64,000 nt of DNA, from the NCBI RefSeq assembly GCF_003605125.1, contig NZ_QPQT01000006.1, positions 124,001 to 188,000 on the forward strand, given 5' to 3'. Positions 11,595-22,300 of this stretch are shown one piece after another. Every line of letters starts with the position of its first letter. The stretch's first letter is position 1. Source of the stretch: Shewanella algidipiscicola. GTDB lineage: Bacteria; Pseudomonadota; Gammaproteobacteria; Enterobacterales; Shewanellaceae. Position numbers and translations under genes: made by a program. Below the pieces are notes generated by a model. The model made no database searches. It saw only the letters and a list, made by a program, of their open reading frames with translations, and was not told the DNA's origin.

Positions 11595-12098
11595 CTATGA
11601 CTCTAGTGTGACATTGATTGCCACTCTATTGGTTTGCTTTACTTCTTCCATCACCACGTATGTACGGGTATCTGAAACCGCAGGCAACTTCAATAACGTT
11701 TCACCTAACAAGCGACGATATGCGGACATATCTGATACGCGAGTTTTTAACAAATAGTCGAAGTCTCCAGAAACTAGGTGACATTCTTGAATATCATCTA
11801 GTAACTGAACTGCCCGATTAAATTTATCAAATACTTCAGCAGTATCACGATTAAGCGTTATCTCAACAAACACTAATAAGGACGCCCCAAGAAAATGAGG
11901 ATTTACTAACGCTGTATAACCATTGATATACCCCTGCTTTTCGAGTCTTTTAACTCTCTCTAAACAAGGTGTAGGGCTTAAACCTACACGCTTAGATAAC
12001 TCAACATTAGAAATGCGGCCATCCATTTGTAACTCATTAAGAATGTTACGGTCGATCCGATCTAAGTCTTTTATAGGACTCTTTTTATTATTAAGCAT
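11595..12098 (-). CDS. lrp: Leucine-responsive regulatory protein Lrp
   Basis: A 167-residue Lrp/AsnC global regulator. The helix-turn-helix is in [23 protein letters not shown] (about residues 30-52), nearly identical to E. coli Lrp. The C-terminal RAM effector-binding domain includes [13 protein letters not shown] and [13 protein letters not shown]. It lies between ftsK and trxB as in E. coli, but alanine dehydrogenase is placed divergently beside it. Lrp-family proteins commonly control ald genes, so the 178-bp AT-rich intergenic region is the likely site of both autoregulation and ald control. Confidence 0.95.
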   Translation of the reverse strand: MLNNKKSPIKDLDRIDRNILNELQMDGRISNVELSKRVGLSPTPCLERVKRLEKQGYINGYTALVNPHFLGASLLVFVEITLNRDTAEVFDKFNRAVQLLDDIQECHLVSGDFDYLLKTRVSDMSAYRRLLGETLLKLPAVSDTRTYVVMEEVKQTNRVAINVTLES

Positions 12099-12276
12099 AT
12101 TTTTGACCTTGCTTTATCACTAAAACAATATTTAGTTCTGCATACACCCGAAATACGGCAGTATTAACTGCCGAAGTGATACTATACTAGATTTCCCTGA
12201 AACAATCACGTTCAGGTTATATAAAATAACAATACAACCCACAAAAATGGGTTTTTCTACATTTTGAGGCTCGAAG

Positions 12277-13392
12277 ATGATAATTGGTGTACCTAAAGAA
12301 ATCAAAAACCACGAGTATCGTGTCGGTATGGTACCGTCTAGTGTCCGCGAATTGACCAATAAAGGTCATGTTGTTTACGTGGAGACCAATGCTGGTTTAG
12401 GCATTGACTTTAACGACCAAGACTACATTGATGCTGGGGCATCTATATTAAACACTGCAAAAGAAGTGTTTGAAAAAGCAGAGATGATTGTCAAAGTTAA
12501 AGAACCACAAGCCGTTGAACGCGCCATGTTGCGTCAAGATCAACTGCTATTTACCTACCTTCACCTTGCACCAGATTTGCCACAGACGAACGATCTTGTT
12601 AGCAGCGGCGCCGTTTGTATCGCTTACGAAACTGTTACTGATAACCGTGGTGGTTTACCGCTACTGGCTCCGATGTCTGAAGTGGCGGGGCGTATGTCGA
12701 TTCAAGCCGGTGCCATGGCACTTGAAAAATCTAAAGGTGGCCGAGGTATGCTACTTGGTGGTGTACCTGGGGTTGAGCCAGCAAAAATCGTGATTATCGG
12801 TGGCGGTATGGTTGGTACAAACGCGGCGCAAATGGCGGTAGGCCTCGGTGCTGACGTAGTCATTCTGGATCGCAGTATCGATGCCCTGCGCCGGTTAAAT
12901 GCCCAGTTTGATAATCGAGTTAAGGCCATTTACTCCACTGCTGCAGCCATTGAAAAACATGTATTAGAGGCAGACTTGGTAATTGGCGGAGTATTGGTGC
13001 CTGGCGCTGCAGCGCCGAAACTGGTCACTAAAGAGCATATCAAGCAGATGAAGCCTGGTAGCGCGATTGTTGATGTTGCCATTGACCAAGGTGGTTGTGT
13101 TGAAACCTCTCATGCAACTACCCACCAAGATCCGACCTATATTGTAGATGACGTGGTTCACTACTGCGTAGCAAACATGCCAGGTGCCGTTGCGCGAACA
13201 TCTACTGTTGCATTAAACAATGCAACCCTGCCTTATATCATAAAACTGGCAGACTTAGGTTATCGCAATGCTTTATTGCAAGATAAGCACTTGCTTAACG
13301 GTCTTAACGTTATGCACGGCAAGATCACCTGTAAGGAAGTCGCTGAAGCCTTAGGGCTTGAATTTGTCGACCCCAAAATTTTATTAGCTTAA
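12277..13392 (+). CDS. ald: Alanine dehydrogenase
   Basis: A 371-residue NAD-dependent L-alanine dehydrogenase, reversibly deaminating alanine to pyruvate and ammonia. The N-terminus [20 protein letters not shown] carries the substrate-binding Arg and the family signature. The Rossmann motif is [21 protein letters not shown] (about 172-192). The second signature region, [13 protein letters not shown], is near residue 134. GAGG stands seven to ten bases upstream (TTGAGGCTCGAAGATG). It is divergent from lrp and followed by a strong terminator, so it is a single-gene unit probably under Lrp control. Confidence 0.96.
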   Translation: MIIGVPKEIKNHEYRVGMVPSSVRELTNKGHVVYVETNAGLGIDFNDQDYIDAGASILNTAKEVFEKAEMIVKVKEPQAVERAMLRQDQLLFTYLHLAPDLPQTNDLVSSGAVCIAYETVTDNRGGLPLLAPMSEVAGRMSIQAGAMALEKSKGGRGMLLGGVPGVEPAKIVIIGGGMVGTNAAQMAVGLGADVVILDRSIDALRRLNAQFDNRVKAIYSTAAAIEKHVLEADLVIGGVLVPGAAAPKLVTKEHIKQMKPGSAIVDVAIDQGGCVETSHATTHQDPTYIVDDVVHYCVANMPGAVARTSTVALNNATLPYIIKLADLGYRNALLQDKHLLNGLNVMHGKITCKEVAEALGLEFVDPKILLA

Positions 13393-14478
<1,086 letters not shown>

Positions 14479-14497
14479 AACTTATCATCCGTTAATT

Positions 14498-14526
14498 AAA
14501 AAAGCAGGCTTAGCCTGCTTTTTTTT
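14498..14526 (+). terminator. Terminator of trxB
   Basis: Stem AAAAAAGCAGGC and its complement with a TTA loop, followed by more than six T residues, 20 bases after the trxB stop. Confidence 0.9.
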
Positions 14527-14882
14527 GTAGTACATAAAGGTATATAAATTATAGACATATCAACGTAAGTACTGATATTAAGTTAACTTTATGTATTACT
14601 CCTCCCTCTGTCACTCTGCCAATCACTCTGTTTATTAAAAATCATCACTCGCTAACGCCCTATACTTTGATGGGCATACTGTCATCAATAATAAGCTCAT
14701 TGAAGCTTACTGCTCTAAAGAAGGGAGATATTGCTCCCTAATAACTACTACCAGAAAATTCACAAGTAAGCAGCCCGTTTATTGTTTTAGTAAAATACAC
14801 AAATCATTAGCAACCGATATATTAGTGATAAACCATATCAAAAGAGAGTAGTAAAACGCATTAGGGTAAAGATACAAGCAAT
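14527..14882. other. Gene-free stretch between convergent trxB and rplT
   Basis: About 355 bases lying between two facing terminators. It is AT-rich, and the longest ATG-started frames I could trace are about 15 codons with no ribosome binding site. I see no tRNA, repeat or convincing promoter. A small RNA cannot be excluded. Confidence 0.5.
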
Positions 14883-14908
14883 AAAAAAGGGGCCCTAAGG
14901 CCCCTTTT
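14883..14908 (-). terminator. Terminator of the thrS-infC-rpmI-rplT operon
   Basis: On the minus strand a GGGGCC/GGCCCC stem flanked by AAAA/TTTT with a 4-base loop ends in a T-run, 18 bases after the rplT stop. Confidence 0.9.
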
Positions 14909-14926
14909 CCAAGCAATACATACTAA

Positions 14927-15286
14927 TTACTTAGCTAATGCTTCTTTTGCTTTTTCAACTAAAGTTGCAAACACAACTTTGTCGAATACAGCGATGTCAG
15001 CCAAAATCTTACGATCGATTTCGATAGACGCTTTCTTAAGACCGTTGATGAAACGGCTATAAGACAGACCATTTTGACGAGAAGCCGCATTGATACGTGC
15101 AATCCATAATTGACGGAATTGACGTTTCTTTTGACGACGGTCACGGTAAGCATATTGACCAGCTTTAGTTACGGCTTGCTTTGCAACACGGTAAGTACGT
15201 GAGCGAGCTCCGTAATAACCTTTGGCTAGTTTTAGTACTTTCTTGTGACGAGCACGAGCGGTTACACCACGCTTAACTCTAGGCAT
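14927..15286 (-). CDS. rplT: 50S ribosomal protein L20
   Basis: A 119-residue, strongly basic ribosomal protein essential for early 50S assembly. It starts [20 protein letters not shown] and contains the conserved [17 protein letters not shown] and LWIARINAA. Length is one residue more than E. coli (118). In E. coli L20 represses translation of rpmI and rplT by binding the mRNA; the operon is arranged the same way here, though I did not resolve the pseudoknot. Confidence 0.98.
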
Positions 15287-15304
15287 TGTTCTTTACTCCT
15301 CTAA

Positions 15305-15499
15305 TTAAGCGTATGGTAGTTGACGTGCGATTGCTGGCACATCAGACTTTGCAACTAAACATTTTGCACGTAAGTGACGTTTACGCTTAGTGCTCTTCTT
15401 TGTCAAAATATGACGTAAATGGGCTTGCTTGCGCTTAAAACCGTTAGCGGTTTTCTTAAAACGCTTTTGTACACCCTTGTCTGTTTTCATTTTAGGCAT
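15305..15499 (-). CDS. rpmI: 50S ribosomal protein L35
   Basis: A 64-residue basic ribosomal protein (E. coli 65). The start [20 protein letters not shown] and the [18 protein letters not shown] core are diagnostic. An upstream in-frame start eight codons earlier is possible but does not fit the family N-terminus. It lies between infC and rplT, 18 bases before rplT. Confidence 0.97.
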   Translation of the reverse strand: MPKMKTDKGVQKRFKKTANGFKRKQAHLRHILTKKSTKRKRHLRAKCLVAKSDVPAIARQLPYA

Positions 15500-15586
15500 T
15501 GCTAAAACTCCGCATTGGGACATTAATAAAACGCAAGGCGAGCAGAATCCCTAAAAAGGTCTCTGCTACTTTTCATGGTTGCCTTA

Positions 15587-16129
15587 CTATTTCTTTTTCG
15601 GCGCGAGTACCATCACAGCCTGACGTCCTTCCATTTTTGGAAAGGACTCAACAACTGCTATCTCAGCCAAGTCATCTTTAATACGATTCAAAAGATTCAT
15701 ACCAAGACTCTGGTGAGCCATCTCGCGACCACGGAAACGAAGCGTAACTTTCGCTTTGTCGCCGTCATTTAGAAAACGCGTCAGGTTGCGTAGTTTTACC
15801 TGATAGTCGTTTTCATCAGTACCGGGACGGAATTTAACTTCCTTCACCTGTATCTGTTTTTGCTTCTTTTTTTGTTCTTTTTGAGCTTTCCCTTTCTCAA
15901 AAATGAACTTCCCGTAGTCCATAATACGACATACAGGCGGCTCAGCATTAGGGCTAATCTCTACCAGATCAACACCAGCTTCGTCTGCAAGCTCTTGAGC
16001 TTCCTTGAGGCTGACAATACCGATAACTTCACCATCTAACCCACTTAGACGTACTTCTGGTACGCCTACAATGAGTTCGTTAATTCTATTTGCCGCTGCT
16101 TTGCGCGCATCTGTTTTTTTGATCTTTAT
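15587..16129 (-). CDS. infC: Translation initiation factor IF-3 with non-canonical ATA start
   Basis: A 180-residue initiation factor that binds the 30S subunit, prevents premature joining and proofreads the start codon. The first ATG in frame (15922) would give only 111 residues and lose the N-terminal domain. Translation of the upstream frame gives the conserved [20 protein letters not shown] and [20 protein letters not shown], so the gene begins further up. The best start is ATA at 16129 ([15 protein letters not shown] follows), eight bases after GGAGG. E. coli infC starts with AUU and is autoregulated because IF-3 rejects it; the ATA here fits the same logic. It begins three bases after the thrS stop codon. 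Confidence 0.93.
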   Translation of the reverse strand: MKIKKTDARKAAANRINELIVGVPEVRLSGLDGEVIGIVSLKEAQELADEAGVDLVEISPNAEPPVCRIMDYGKFIFEKGKAQKEQKKKQKQIQVKEVKFRPGTDENDYQVKLRNLTRFLNDGDKAKVTLRFRGREMAHQSLGMNLLNRIKDDLAEIAVVESFPKMEGRQAVMVLAPKKK

Positions 16130-16132
16130 GAC

Positions 16133-18061
16133 CTATTCCTCCAACATATTTAGACTACGGAGCGAAATTTGTTGTTTGACCTTGGCAGCAAAATCTTCGA
16201 TTCGCATTTTACCCAAGTCAACACCATCTCTGGTTCGCACCGCTACTTCCCTATTTTCCATTTCTTGGTCACCAACGACCAAAAGATAGGGGACACGCCT
16301 TAGTGTGTGTTCGCGTATTTTAAAGCCTATCTTCTCATTCCTCAAGTCTTTCGAAGCACGAATTCCCTGATCTTTGAATAAATTGACAACTTCGTCGACA
16401 TAATTTGATTGTTTGTCGGTAATGTTCATCACAACCGCTTGCACTGGAGCAAGCCAAGTTGGGAATTTACCCGCGTATTCTTCAATCAAAATGCCGAGGA
16501 AGCGCTCTAAGGAGCCTAAAATAGCACGATGGATCATCACTGGCGTTTGACGACTATTGTCTTCGGCAACATAAGTTGCACCTAAACGCCCAGGCAGTGC
16601 GTAATCGAGCTGCACTGTACCACATTGCCACGCTCTGTCTAAGCAATCATGCAATGTAAATTCAATTTTAGGGCCATAGAAGGCACCTTCGCCAGGCAGA
16701 ATCTCATATTCGATCTCATTTGCCTGTAATGCGTCCATTAATGCTTGCTCGGCCCTATCCCACATCTCGTCATCGCCGATACGCTTTTCAGGGCGAGTGG
16801 ACAACTTCACTACGATATCTTTAAAGCCGAATGTTTCATACGTATCGTAAACCATCTTGATACAGGCGCTCACTTCCTGCTGCACTTGTTCTTCGGTACA
16901 GAAAATATGCGCATCATCTTGAGTAAAACCGCGGACGCGCATCAAGCCATGTAATGAGCCTGATGGTTCGTTACGGTGACAGCAGCCAAACTCAGCCATA
17001 CGTAGCGGAAGATCGCGATATGATTTTAAACCTTGGTTGAAAATCTGCACATGACCCGGGCAGTTCATCGGCTTAACGGCATATTCACGACTTTCAGAAT
17101 GTGTCGTAAACATGGCTTCAGAATACTTATCCCAATGGCCACTACGTTCCCAAAGCACACGATCCATCATCAAAGGACCTTTCACCTCTTGATAGGTATA
17201 TTGTCCTAATTTTTGGCGAATGAACTTTTCTAATTCTAAGAACAAACTCCAACCATCATTGTGCCAAAACACCATTCCTGGTGCTTCTTCTTGCATATGA
17301 TACAAGTCAAGTTGCTTACCGATTTTACGATGGTCGCGTTTAGCCGCCTCTTCTAGACGAGTAAGATGGGTCTTTAATGCTTTCTTATCAGCCCATGCTG
17401 TACCGTAGACACGTTGCAACATTTTATTGTCAGAGTTACCACGCCAATAGGCGCCAGCCACACTCATTAACTTAAAGTGATGACAAAACTTCATGTTCGG
17501 CACATGAGGACCACGACACATGTCGATATACTCTTCGTGATGATAAAGTGCTGGCGAATCATCTTTACTGATGTTCTCATCCAAAATTGCCATTTTATAC
17601 ACTTCACCACGCGACTCAAAAGTGTCACGTGCTTCTTGCCAGCTCACTACGCGTTTAATCACCTTATAATCGGTTTTTGCTAGCGCAAGCATGCGTTTTT
17701 CTAGTTCGTCGATATCATCTTCAGTCAACTTATGTTCTAGATCGATATCATAGTAAAAACCGTTGTCGATCACAGGCCCGATAGCCATCTTGGTTTCTGG
17801 CCACATTTGCTTGATGGCATGACCTAATAGATGCGCGCACGAGTGACGTAATATTTCAACGCCCTCTTCATCTTTTGCCGTGATGATAGCGAGTTCAGCA
17901 TCCGATTCAATCAGATCGCAAGCATCTTTTAGCTCACCATTAACGCGACCTGCGATACAGGCTTTAGCAAGGCCTGGACCGATATCGGCGGCGACATCAA
18001 ATGTAGATACGGCATGAGCAAACTCGCGCTTGCTACCATCAGGAAGTGTAATTACAGGCAT
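16133..18061 (-). CDS. thrS: Threonyl-tRNA synthetase
   Basis: A 642-residue class II synthetase, the same length as E. coli ThrRS. It has an N-terminal TGS domain (about 1-60), an editing domain with [10 protein letters not shown] (about 73-82) that hydrolyses Ser-tRNA-Thr, a catalytic core with motif 2 in [20 protein letters not shown] (about 358-377), zinc ligands (MNCPGH and later His residues), and a C-terminal anticodon-binding domain. First gene of the infC-rpmI-rplT operon; its last codons TTGGAGGAATAG include the infC ribosome binding site. The leader hairpin just upstream may allow autoregulation. Confidence 0.98.
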   Translation of the reverse strand: MPVITLPDGSKREFAHAVSTFDVAADIGPGLAKACIAGRVNGELKDACDLIESDAELAIITAKDEEGVEILRHSCAHLLGHAIKQMWPETKMAIGPVIDNGFYYDIDLEHKLTEDDIDELEKRMLALAKTDYKVIKRVVSWQEARDTFESRGEVYKMAILDENISKDDSPALYHHEEYIDMCRGPHVPNMKFCHHFKLMSVAGAYWRGNSDNKMLQRVYGTAWADKKALKTHLTRLEEAAKRDHRKIGKQLDLYHMQEEAPGMVFWHNDGWSLFLELEKFIRQKLGQYTYQEVKGPLMMDRVLWERSGHWDKYSEAMFTTHSESREYAVKPMNCPGHVQIFNQGLKSYRDLPLRMAEFGCCHRNEPSGSLHGLMRVRGFTQDDAHIFCTEEQVQQEVSACIKMVYDTYETFGFKDIVVKLSTRPEKRIGDDEMWDRAEQALMDALQANEIEYEILPGEGAFYGPKIEFTLHDCLDRAWQCGTVQLDYALPGRLGATYVAEDNSRQTPVMIHRAILGSLERFLGILIEEYAGKFPTWLAPVQAVVMNITDKQSNYVDEVVNLFKDQGIRASKDLRNEKIGFKIREHTLRRVPYLLVVGDQEMENREVAVRTRDGVDLGKMRIEDFAAKVKQQISLRSLNMLEE

Positions 18062-18074
18062 GAAAATTCCTTAT

Positions 18075-18105
18075 CCAGTGGTGACCCCCACGTAGGGCCA
18101 CTTGG
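18075..18105 (-). promoter_or_regulatory. Possible thrS translational operator (tRNA-Thr anticodon mimic)
   Basis: On the thrS mRNA strand a hairpin with outer stem CCAAGTGG/CCACTGG and inner CCC/GGG displays a loop with TACGTG, so CGU, a threonine anticodon, is exposed. It ends immediately before the AAGGA ribosome binding site, 14 bases from the ATG. E. coli ThrRS represses its own mRNA by binding a leader hairpin with a CGU loop just upstream of the ribosome site. The resemblance is inference from sequence. Confidence 0.5.
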
Positions 18106-18373
18106 TTATTTAAGTCAAAAGAAATAAGCATCTGAAGAGCAAAACATTACTAAAGTTTTGGGATTCTCCAACGCAGGGCGGTCATTTTAGGGGGCGGAGC
18201 CATAAATCGCAAGAGTAATGCCGCCCCGACGCTACTTATTCTCACTAAAAACCACCAATTCGCGACTTAGACTTAATAGGTAGTCACATTAATCTCATTC
18301 ACTACTGATCCTAAAGTTCAAGGCTGTTAAGCTTTATTACTGTATTTTATAATAAGCTAGGACGTCATTTAAG

Positions 18374-19114
18374 ATGAATAATTGGGTACTGATTACCGGC
18401 GGCGCACAGCGAATTGGCCGTGCAGTCGCACTACATTTACATCAATTGGGCTACAACATCGCACTGCATTACTCACGTTCGAGCTATGATGCAACAGCGG
18501 TCTGCGATCAACTTAATGCCACTAGAACAAACTCCTGCCGATTATTCCATGCTGACTTGAGTCAAGCTCAAGAGATAGAGCATCTTATAGACCAAGTTTC
18601 ACAGCAATGCCCCGCCTTGAAAGTCGTTATCAATAACGCCTCTTTATTCACTGCAGATAACTCGATTGTCGGTCACAGCGCCTTGACTCGCCTATTGTCG
18701 GTAAATTTAATGGCGCCCTATCTTATTGTACAAGGGCTAAAGCGCATATTAACGGATAATCAGGGATGTGTGATTAACTTAATTGATATCCACGCAGACA
18801 GGCCATTACTAGGCCATGGACTATACTCAATGTCGAAAGCTGCGTTAAAAATGGCGACCTATTCATTAGCGCAAGAACTTGGCGCCAAAGTGCGTGTAAA
18901 TGGGGTCTCTCCAGGCGCGATACTATGGCCTGAGCAAGCCAATGATGCTGCCCAAGAGCAAGTGCTAAAGCAGATCCCACTGCGGCGCTGTGGCACTGTT
19001 GACGACATAGCCCACGCAGTTAACTTTTTAATTGATGCGCACTACATTACTGGTCAAGTGATCGCCGTTGATGGTGGTCGCAGTGCAACAGGTTACCAAG
19101 GAGCCGACGGATGA
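18374..19114 (+). CDS. SDR-family pteridine reductase-like protein
   Basis: A 246-residue short-chain dehydrogenase/reductase. The N-terminal motif TGGAQRIGRA (about 8-17) has the TGxxxRxG form typical of pteridine reductases (PTR1, E. coli FolM) instead of the usual TGxxxGxG. It also has NNAS (about 87-90) and the catalytic YSMSK (about 151-155). The C-terminal GGRSATGY resembles PTR1. A role in reducing dihydrobiopterin or dihydromonapterin to the tetrahydro form is inferred. It is divergent from thrS and shares four bases (ATGA) with the next gene, so the two are coupled. Substrate not certain. Confidence 0.78.
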   Translation: MNNWVLITGGAQRIGRAVALHLHQLGYNIALHYSRSSYDATAVCDQLNATRTNSCRLFHADLSQAQEIEHLIDQVSQQCPALKVVINNASLFTADNSIVGHSALTRLLSVNLMAPYLIVQGLKRILTDNQGCVINLIDIHADRPLLGHGLYSMSKAALKMATYSLAQELGAKVRVNGVSPGAILWPEQANDAAQEQVLKQIPLRRCGTVDDIAHAVNFLIDAHYITGQVIAVDGGRSATGYQGADG

Positions 19115-19311
19115 GAATTATAGACAAAGTGATCAGCTGCCCCCATTGCGGTCATCATCAGCATATTAACATCGACATCAGCTGTGGCGATCAAGACTAT
19201 TACGATGATTGCCGCGTATGCTGTAACCCGATCCATATGCGTACTCACGTTGACGCTGCGCAGCATAGAGTTGAGTTGTATATTGATTCTGATGATGAAC
19301 AAGTCTATTAA
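19111..19311 (+). CDS. CPXCG-motif cysteine-rich small protein
   Basis: A 66-residue protein with the pair CPHCG (residues 10-14) and CRVCCNPI (about 34-41), likely a small zinc ribbon. The middle is acidic (SCGDQDYYDDC), and the end DSDDEQVY is typical of the CPXCG family, whose function is unknown. Its ATG overlaps the stop of the pteridine-reductase-like gene, so it should be made together with it. Cytoplasmic; no signal peptide. Confidence 0.85.
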   Translation: MRIIDKVISCPHCGHHQHINIDISCGDQDYYDDCRVCCNPIHMRTHVDAAQHRVELYIDSDDEQVY

Positions 19312-19657
19312 CTATTAGGGGACTTGCCAGTATCAGCTCAGGCCTCGCAGCTTGATCATAGTGACTGCGGCAAAATGACTATCAGAGTTACCACTATACT
19401 CTCTGGATGAGACTCTAGATGAGTGAATTGATTGGCATGTAACGCTAGACGTTAGGCAAAATGTTGGCGTGCTGCCAGTACTCACCCCCAATGCTCAATA
19501 CCGAATTACTCAGTTAATTTAACGTATTAGCTTAAGCTCAGTGAGATCACTTCAATGACTTCATATGCGAGACTTCTCCCACGCAAGGAGTTAAATGCCA
19601 AAATGTAGGCGCAGCGGCTAGCAAAATGCTGGCCACTGCACGGTTGTAAATGTTGTC
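19312..19657. other. Gene-free stretch between convergent genes
   Basis: About 346 bases between the cysteine-rich gene and ribE, which converge. I see no open frame longer than about 15 codons with a ribosome site and no clear terminator. Short GCAAAATG-containing words recur three or four times near 19456-19630, without a pattern I can interpret. Confidence 0.4.
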
Positions 19658-20281
19658 CTAGTTGCTCTGCAGTGCAAAACGTTTAGCCAGTACTCGCTCT
19701 ACTGTATCGACGATCGCTTGCGTTTGACCGTCTATTTCGATATTGAGTCGGTCACCTTGTTTGCATTCACTGAGGTTGGTTAATGCTAAGGTTTCGGGAA
19801 TGAGATGTAACTTAAAACTGTGCTCAGTCACTTTCCCTACCGTTAGACTACAGCCGTTTACACCGACAAAGCCTTTATAAAGAATATAATTCATCCACTT
19901 AGGGGCAACCTCTAACGTGAGGTTAAAATGTTGCTCGGTATGGCTAACCTCAGTAACCAACGCCTGCGTATGAACGTGGCCCGATAGAATATGGCCGCCA
20001 ATCTCACTACCGAAAGTGAGTGACCGTTCGATATTCACCGGCGAGTCTACGCTTAGATTTACCAGATTCGTAACGTTTAATGTCTCTTCCATTACATCAA
20101 AAAACACCCTATCATCAGCAACCTTAGTCACCGTTAGGCACACGCCATTGGTGGCGACGCTCGCCCCAGTCACTAATCCCTGTATAAGATGTGAAGGGAA
20201 AGCGATTTCGATCGTATTGAGTCCATTTTTTTTAGTAATTGCCACAACATTGCATGTGGCTTGAACAATACCTGTAAACAT
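19658..20281 (-). CDS. ribE: Riboflavin synthase alpha chain
   Basis: A 207-residue enzyme that dismutates two 6,7-dimethyl-8-ribityllumazine molecules to riboflavin. It is made of two similar lumazine-binding beta-barrel halves: the first starts MFTGIVQATCNVV and the second has GGHILSGHVHTQALV with the family signature. VATNGVCLTV and VGVNGCSLTV are the matching segments in the two halves. It is divergent from mdtK, as in E. coli. This is a lone gene, separate from the main rib operon. No FMN riboswitch fits in the 29-base gap upstream. Confidence 0.96.
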   Translation of the reverse strand: MFTGIVQATCNVVAITKKNGLNTIEIAFPSHLIQGLVTGASVATNGVCLTVTKVADDRVFFDVMEETLNVTNLVNLSVDSPVNIERSLTFGSEIGGHILSGHVHTQALVTEVSHTEQHFNLTLEVAPKWMNYILYKGFVGVNGCSLTVGKVTEHSFKLHLIPETLALTNLSECKQGDRLNIEIDGQTQAIVDTVERVLAKRFALQSN

Positions 20282-20310
20282 ATTTTACTCGCTGTATTAA
20301 GGCTTTATCC

Positions 20311-21669
20311 ATGAATCAATTCGGCTTTCAAGCCAAAAAGCTCGTTCAATTAGCGCTGCCAGTGCTTATCGCTCAAGTCACTCAAACCATGATGGGCTTT
20401 ATCGATACTGTAATGGCAGGTCGAGTCAGTGCGGTCGATATGGCCGCGGTCGCTATCGGGGGAAGCCTTTGGTTACCCGCGCTACTATTTGTGCAAGGCC
20501 TGTTGATGGCCTTTACCCCGGTATTTGCCCATCACCATGGTGCGAACGATCAAAAAGCGATTCAACCGATTGCGTTTCAGGCCGCCTATATTGCCATAAT
20601 TGGTAGCCTTGTGGTTATCTCCTTCCTGTTTTTTGCGCCACAGATCTTTAAATGGATGGGCTTAGAGCCTGAACTCGCTGCGTTAAGTGTGGAGTACCTC
20701 TATGGGTTTGCATGGGGTGTACCCGCCTTTGTATTGTACCAAGTCCTACGAGGATGCAGCGAAGGGATCTCTTACACATTACCAACGATGGTCATCGGGT
20801 TTGTTGGACTCGCGGTCAATATTCCAGCCAACTATATCTTTATCTACGGTCATTTTGGTGTTCCCGCCATGGGCGGCGCTGGCTGTGGTATCGCGACGGC
20901 ATTAGTATTTTGGGCCATGTTGATTTCGATGACTATTTATATGCAGCTGCATTCACGTTTCAAGCAGCTGGCGCCGTTCAGTGCATTTCACCTACCGAAT
21001 TGGTCCACCATCTGGACCATGACCAAACATGGTATGCCGATTGCCATGGCGCTGTTCTTCGAGGTCAGCCTGTTTGCCATTATCGCGCTATTACTCGCCC
21101 CTATGGGAGCTAACGTCGTTGCTGGCCACCAGATAGCCCTTAACTTTTCATCGATCGTATTCATGTTGCCACTGTCCATTGGTATTGCCGTATCCATTCG
21201 GGTGGGTTATTACCTGGGACAAGAAAAAGAGGTCGTTGCCAAACTGGTGACCAAAGTGGGATTACTCATTGCGTTTTCCTTGGCGATGCTCACCGCAATT
21301 ATCACGGTCGCCTTTAGAACTCAAATTGCACTCCTTTATAACAATAACCCAGAAGTGGTCACGCTTGCTGGTAGCCTGATGTTTTTAGCCGCCTTGTATC
21401 AACTCTCTGATTCGGTGCAAGTCGTAGCTGCTGGTGCATTAAGGGGATATAAAGATACCCGCAGTGCGTTTTACATTACATTAGTGTCTTACTGGGCTAT
21501 CGGCATGGTATTGGGTTATTTGCTTGCCCAAACGGATCATATTGTGCCTGCAATGGGTGCACATGGCTTTTGGATTGGGCTGATTGCTGGCCTGACTTCG
21601 GCGGCGCTGCTATTTGCATTACGCCTTAAGTATATCCAAACACACCGCGCAGCCATTAGTCCGTTATAA
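20311..21669 (+). CDS. mdtK: MATE-family multidrug efflux pump MdtK/NorM
   Basis: A 452-residue, 12-helix inner-membrane antiporter of the NorM branch of the MATE family, exporting cationic drugs such as fluoroquinolones in exchange for sodium or protons. The N-terminus LVQLALPVLIAQVTQTMMGF carries the conserved proline, and GFIDTVMAGRVSAVDMAAVA the helix-1 signature. The second half repeats it (GMPIAMALFFEVSLFAI). The position divergent from riboflavin synthase is the same as E. coli mdtK (ydhE), supporting orthology. A long inverted repeat follows the stop. Confidence 0.92.
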   Translation: MNQFGFQAKKLVQLALPVLIAQVTQTMMGFIDTVMAGRVSAVDMAAVAIGGSLWLPALLFVQGLLMAFTPVFAHHHGANDQKAIQPIAFQAAYIAIIGSLVVISFLFFAPQIFKWMGLEPELAALSVEYLYGFAWGVPAFVLYQVLRGCSEGISYTLPTMVIGFVGLAVNIPANYIFIYGHFGVPAMGGAGCGIATALVFWAMLISMTIYMQLHSRFKQLAPFSAFHLPNWSTIWTMTKHGMPIAMALFFEVSLFAIIALLLAPMGANVVAGHQIALNFSSIVFMLPLSIGIAVSIRVGYYLGQEKEVVAKLVTKVGLLIAFSLAMLTAIITVAFRTQIALLYNNNPEVVTLAGSLMFLAALYQLSDSVQVVAAGALRGYKDTRSAFYITLVSYWAIGMVLGYLLAQTDHIVPAMGAHGFWIGLIAGLTSAALLFALRLKYIQTHRAAISPL

Positions 21670-21686
21670 AAATTGACGGTGCAGTG

Positions 21687-21718
21687 CCAAGATGATGGCG
21701 ATAAGGCCATCATCTTGG
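21687..21718 (+). terminator. Inverted repeat after mdtK, possible terminator
   Basis: Perfect 13-bp arms CCAAGATGATGGC and complement with loop GATAAG, 18 bases after the mdtK stop. There is no T-run, so it may act as a 3' stabilising hairpin or a Rho-assisted end. Confidence 0.5.
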
Positions 21719-21778
21719 AGGATAAAACCACAAGTTGCACAGCAAATCACCGCTTAGCTAAAAAATTACTTTTTTTAC

Positions 21779-21808
21779 TTGCAACAACAGTAAGATCCCC
21801 CTTAATAT
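21779..21808 (+). promoter_or_regulatory. Promoter of the tRNA-Val/tRNA-fMet operon
   Basis: TTGCAA -35 and TAATAT -10 boxes 18 bases apart, followed by the GC-rich discriminator AGCGCTCG, typical of stringently controlled stable RNA promoters. The first tRNA starts about 38 bases after the -10. Confidence 0.55.
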
Positions 21809-21846
21809 AGCGCTCGTTCGATGGCAACAGCCAGACAACAAACGAT

Positions 21847-21923
21847 ACAACCGTAGCTCAGTTGGTTAGAGCACTACCTTGACATGGTAGGGGTCGGTGG
21901 TTCGAATCCACTCGGTTGTACCA
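21847..21923 (+). tRNA. tRNA-Val (GAC), copy 1
   Basis: A 77-base tRNA with acceptor ACAACCG/CGGTTGT, D-arm AGCTCAGTTGGTTAGAGC, anticodon loop TTGACAT (GAC), T-loop TTCGAATCC and encoded CCA. Confidence 0.97.
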
Positions 21924-21970
21924 CTTCTTTATTGCGGAAGTAAAATAGCAATAAGCACTGAAAATACGGA

Positions 21971-22047
<77 letters not shown>

Positions 22048-22062
22048 ATTTTCAATGGCAAT

Positions 22063-22139
22063 ACAACCGTAGCTCAGTTGGTTAGAGCACTACCTTGACA
22101 TGGTAGGGGTCGGTGGTTCGAATCCACTCGGTTGTACCA
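22063..22139 (+). tRNA. tRNA-Val (GAC), copy 2
   Basis: Identical in sequence to the copy at 21847-21923; same anticodon GAC and encoded CCA. Second half of the duplicated unit. Confidence 0.97.
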
Positions 22140-22186
22140 CTTCTTTTACAGTAGAAATAAAACAACTGTAACGCTTAAAATACGGA

Positions 22187-22263
<77 letters not shown>

Positions 22264-22277
22264 ATTTTAAAGTGATA

Positions 22278-22300
22278 AGCCAGCGAAAGCTGGTTTTTTT
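22278..22300 (+). terminator. Terminator of the tRNA-Val/fMet operon
   Basis: Short CCAGC/GCTGG stem closed by a stable GAAA tetraloop and followed by seven T residues. Confidence 0.88.

Noticed and set aside
20282..20310. FMN riboswitch before ribE
   Set aside because: Only 29 bases separate ribE from divergent mdtK and no RFN-type conserved helices are visible.
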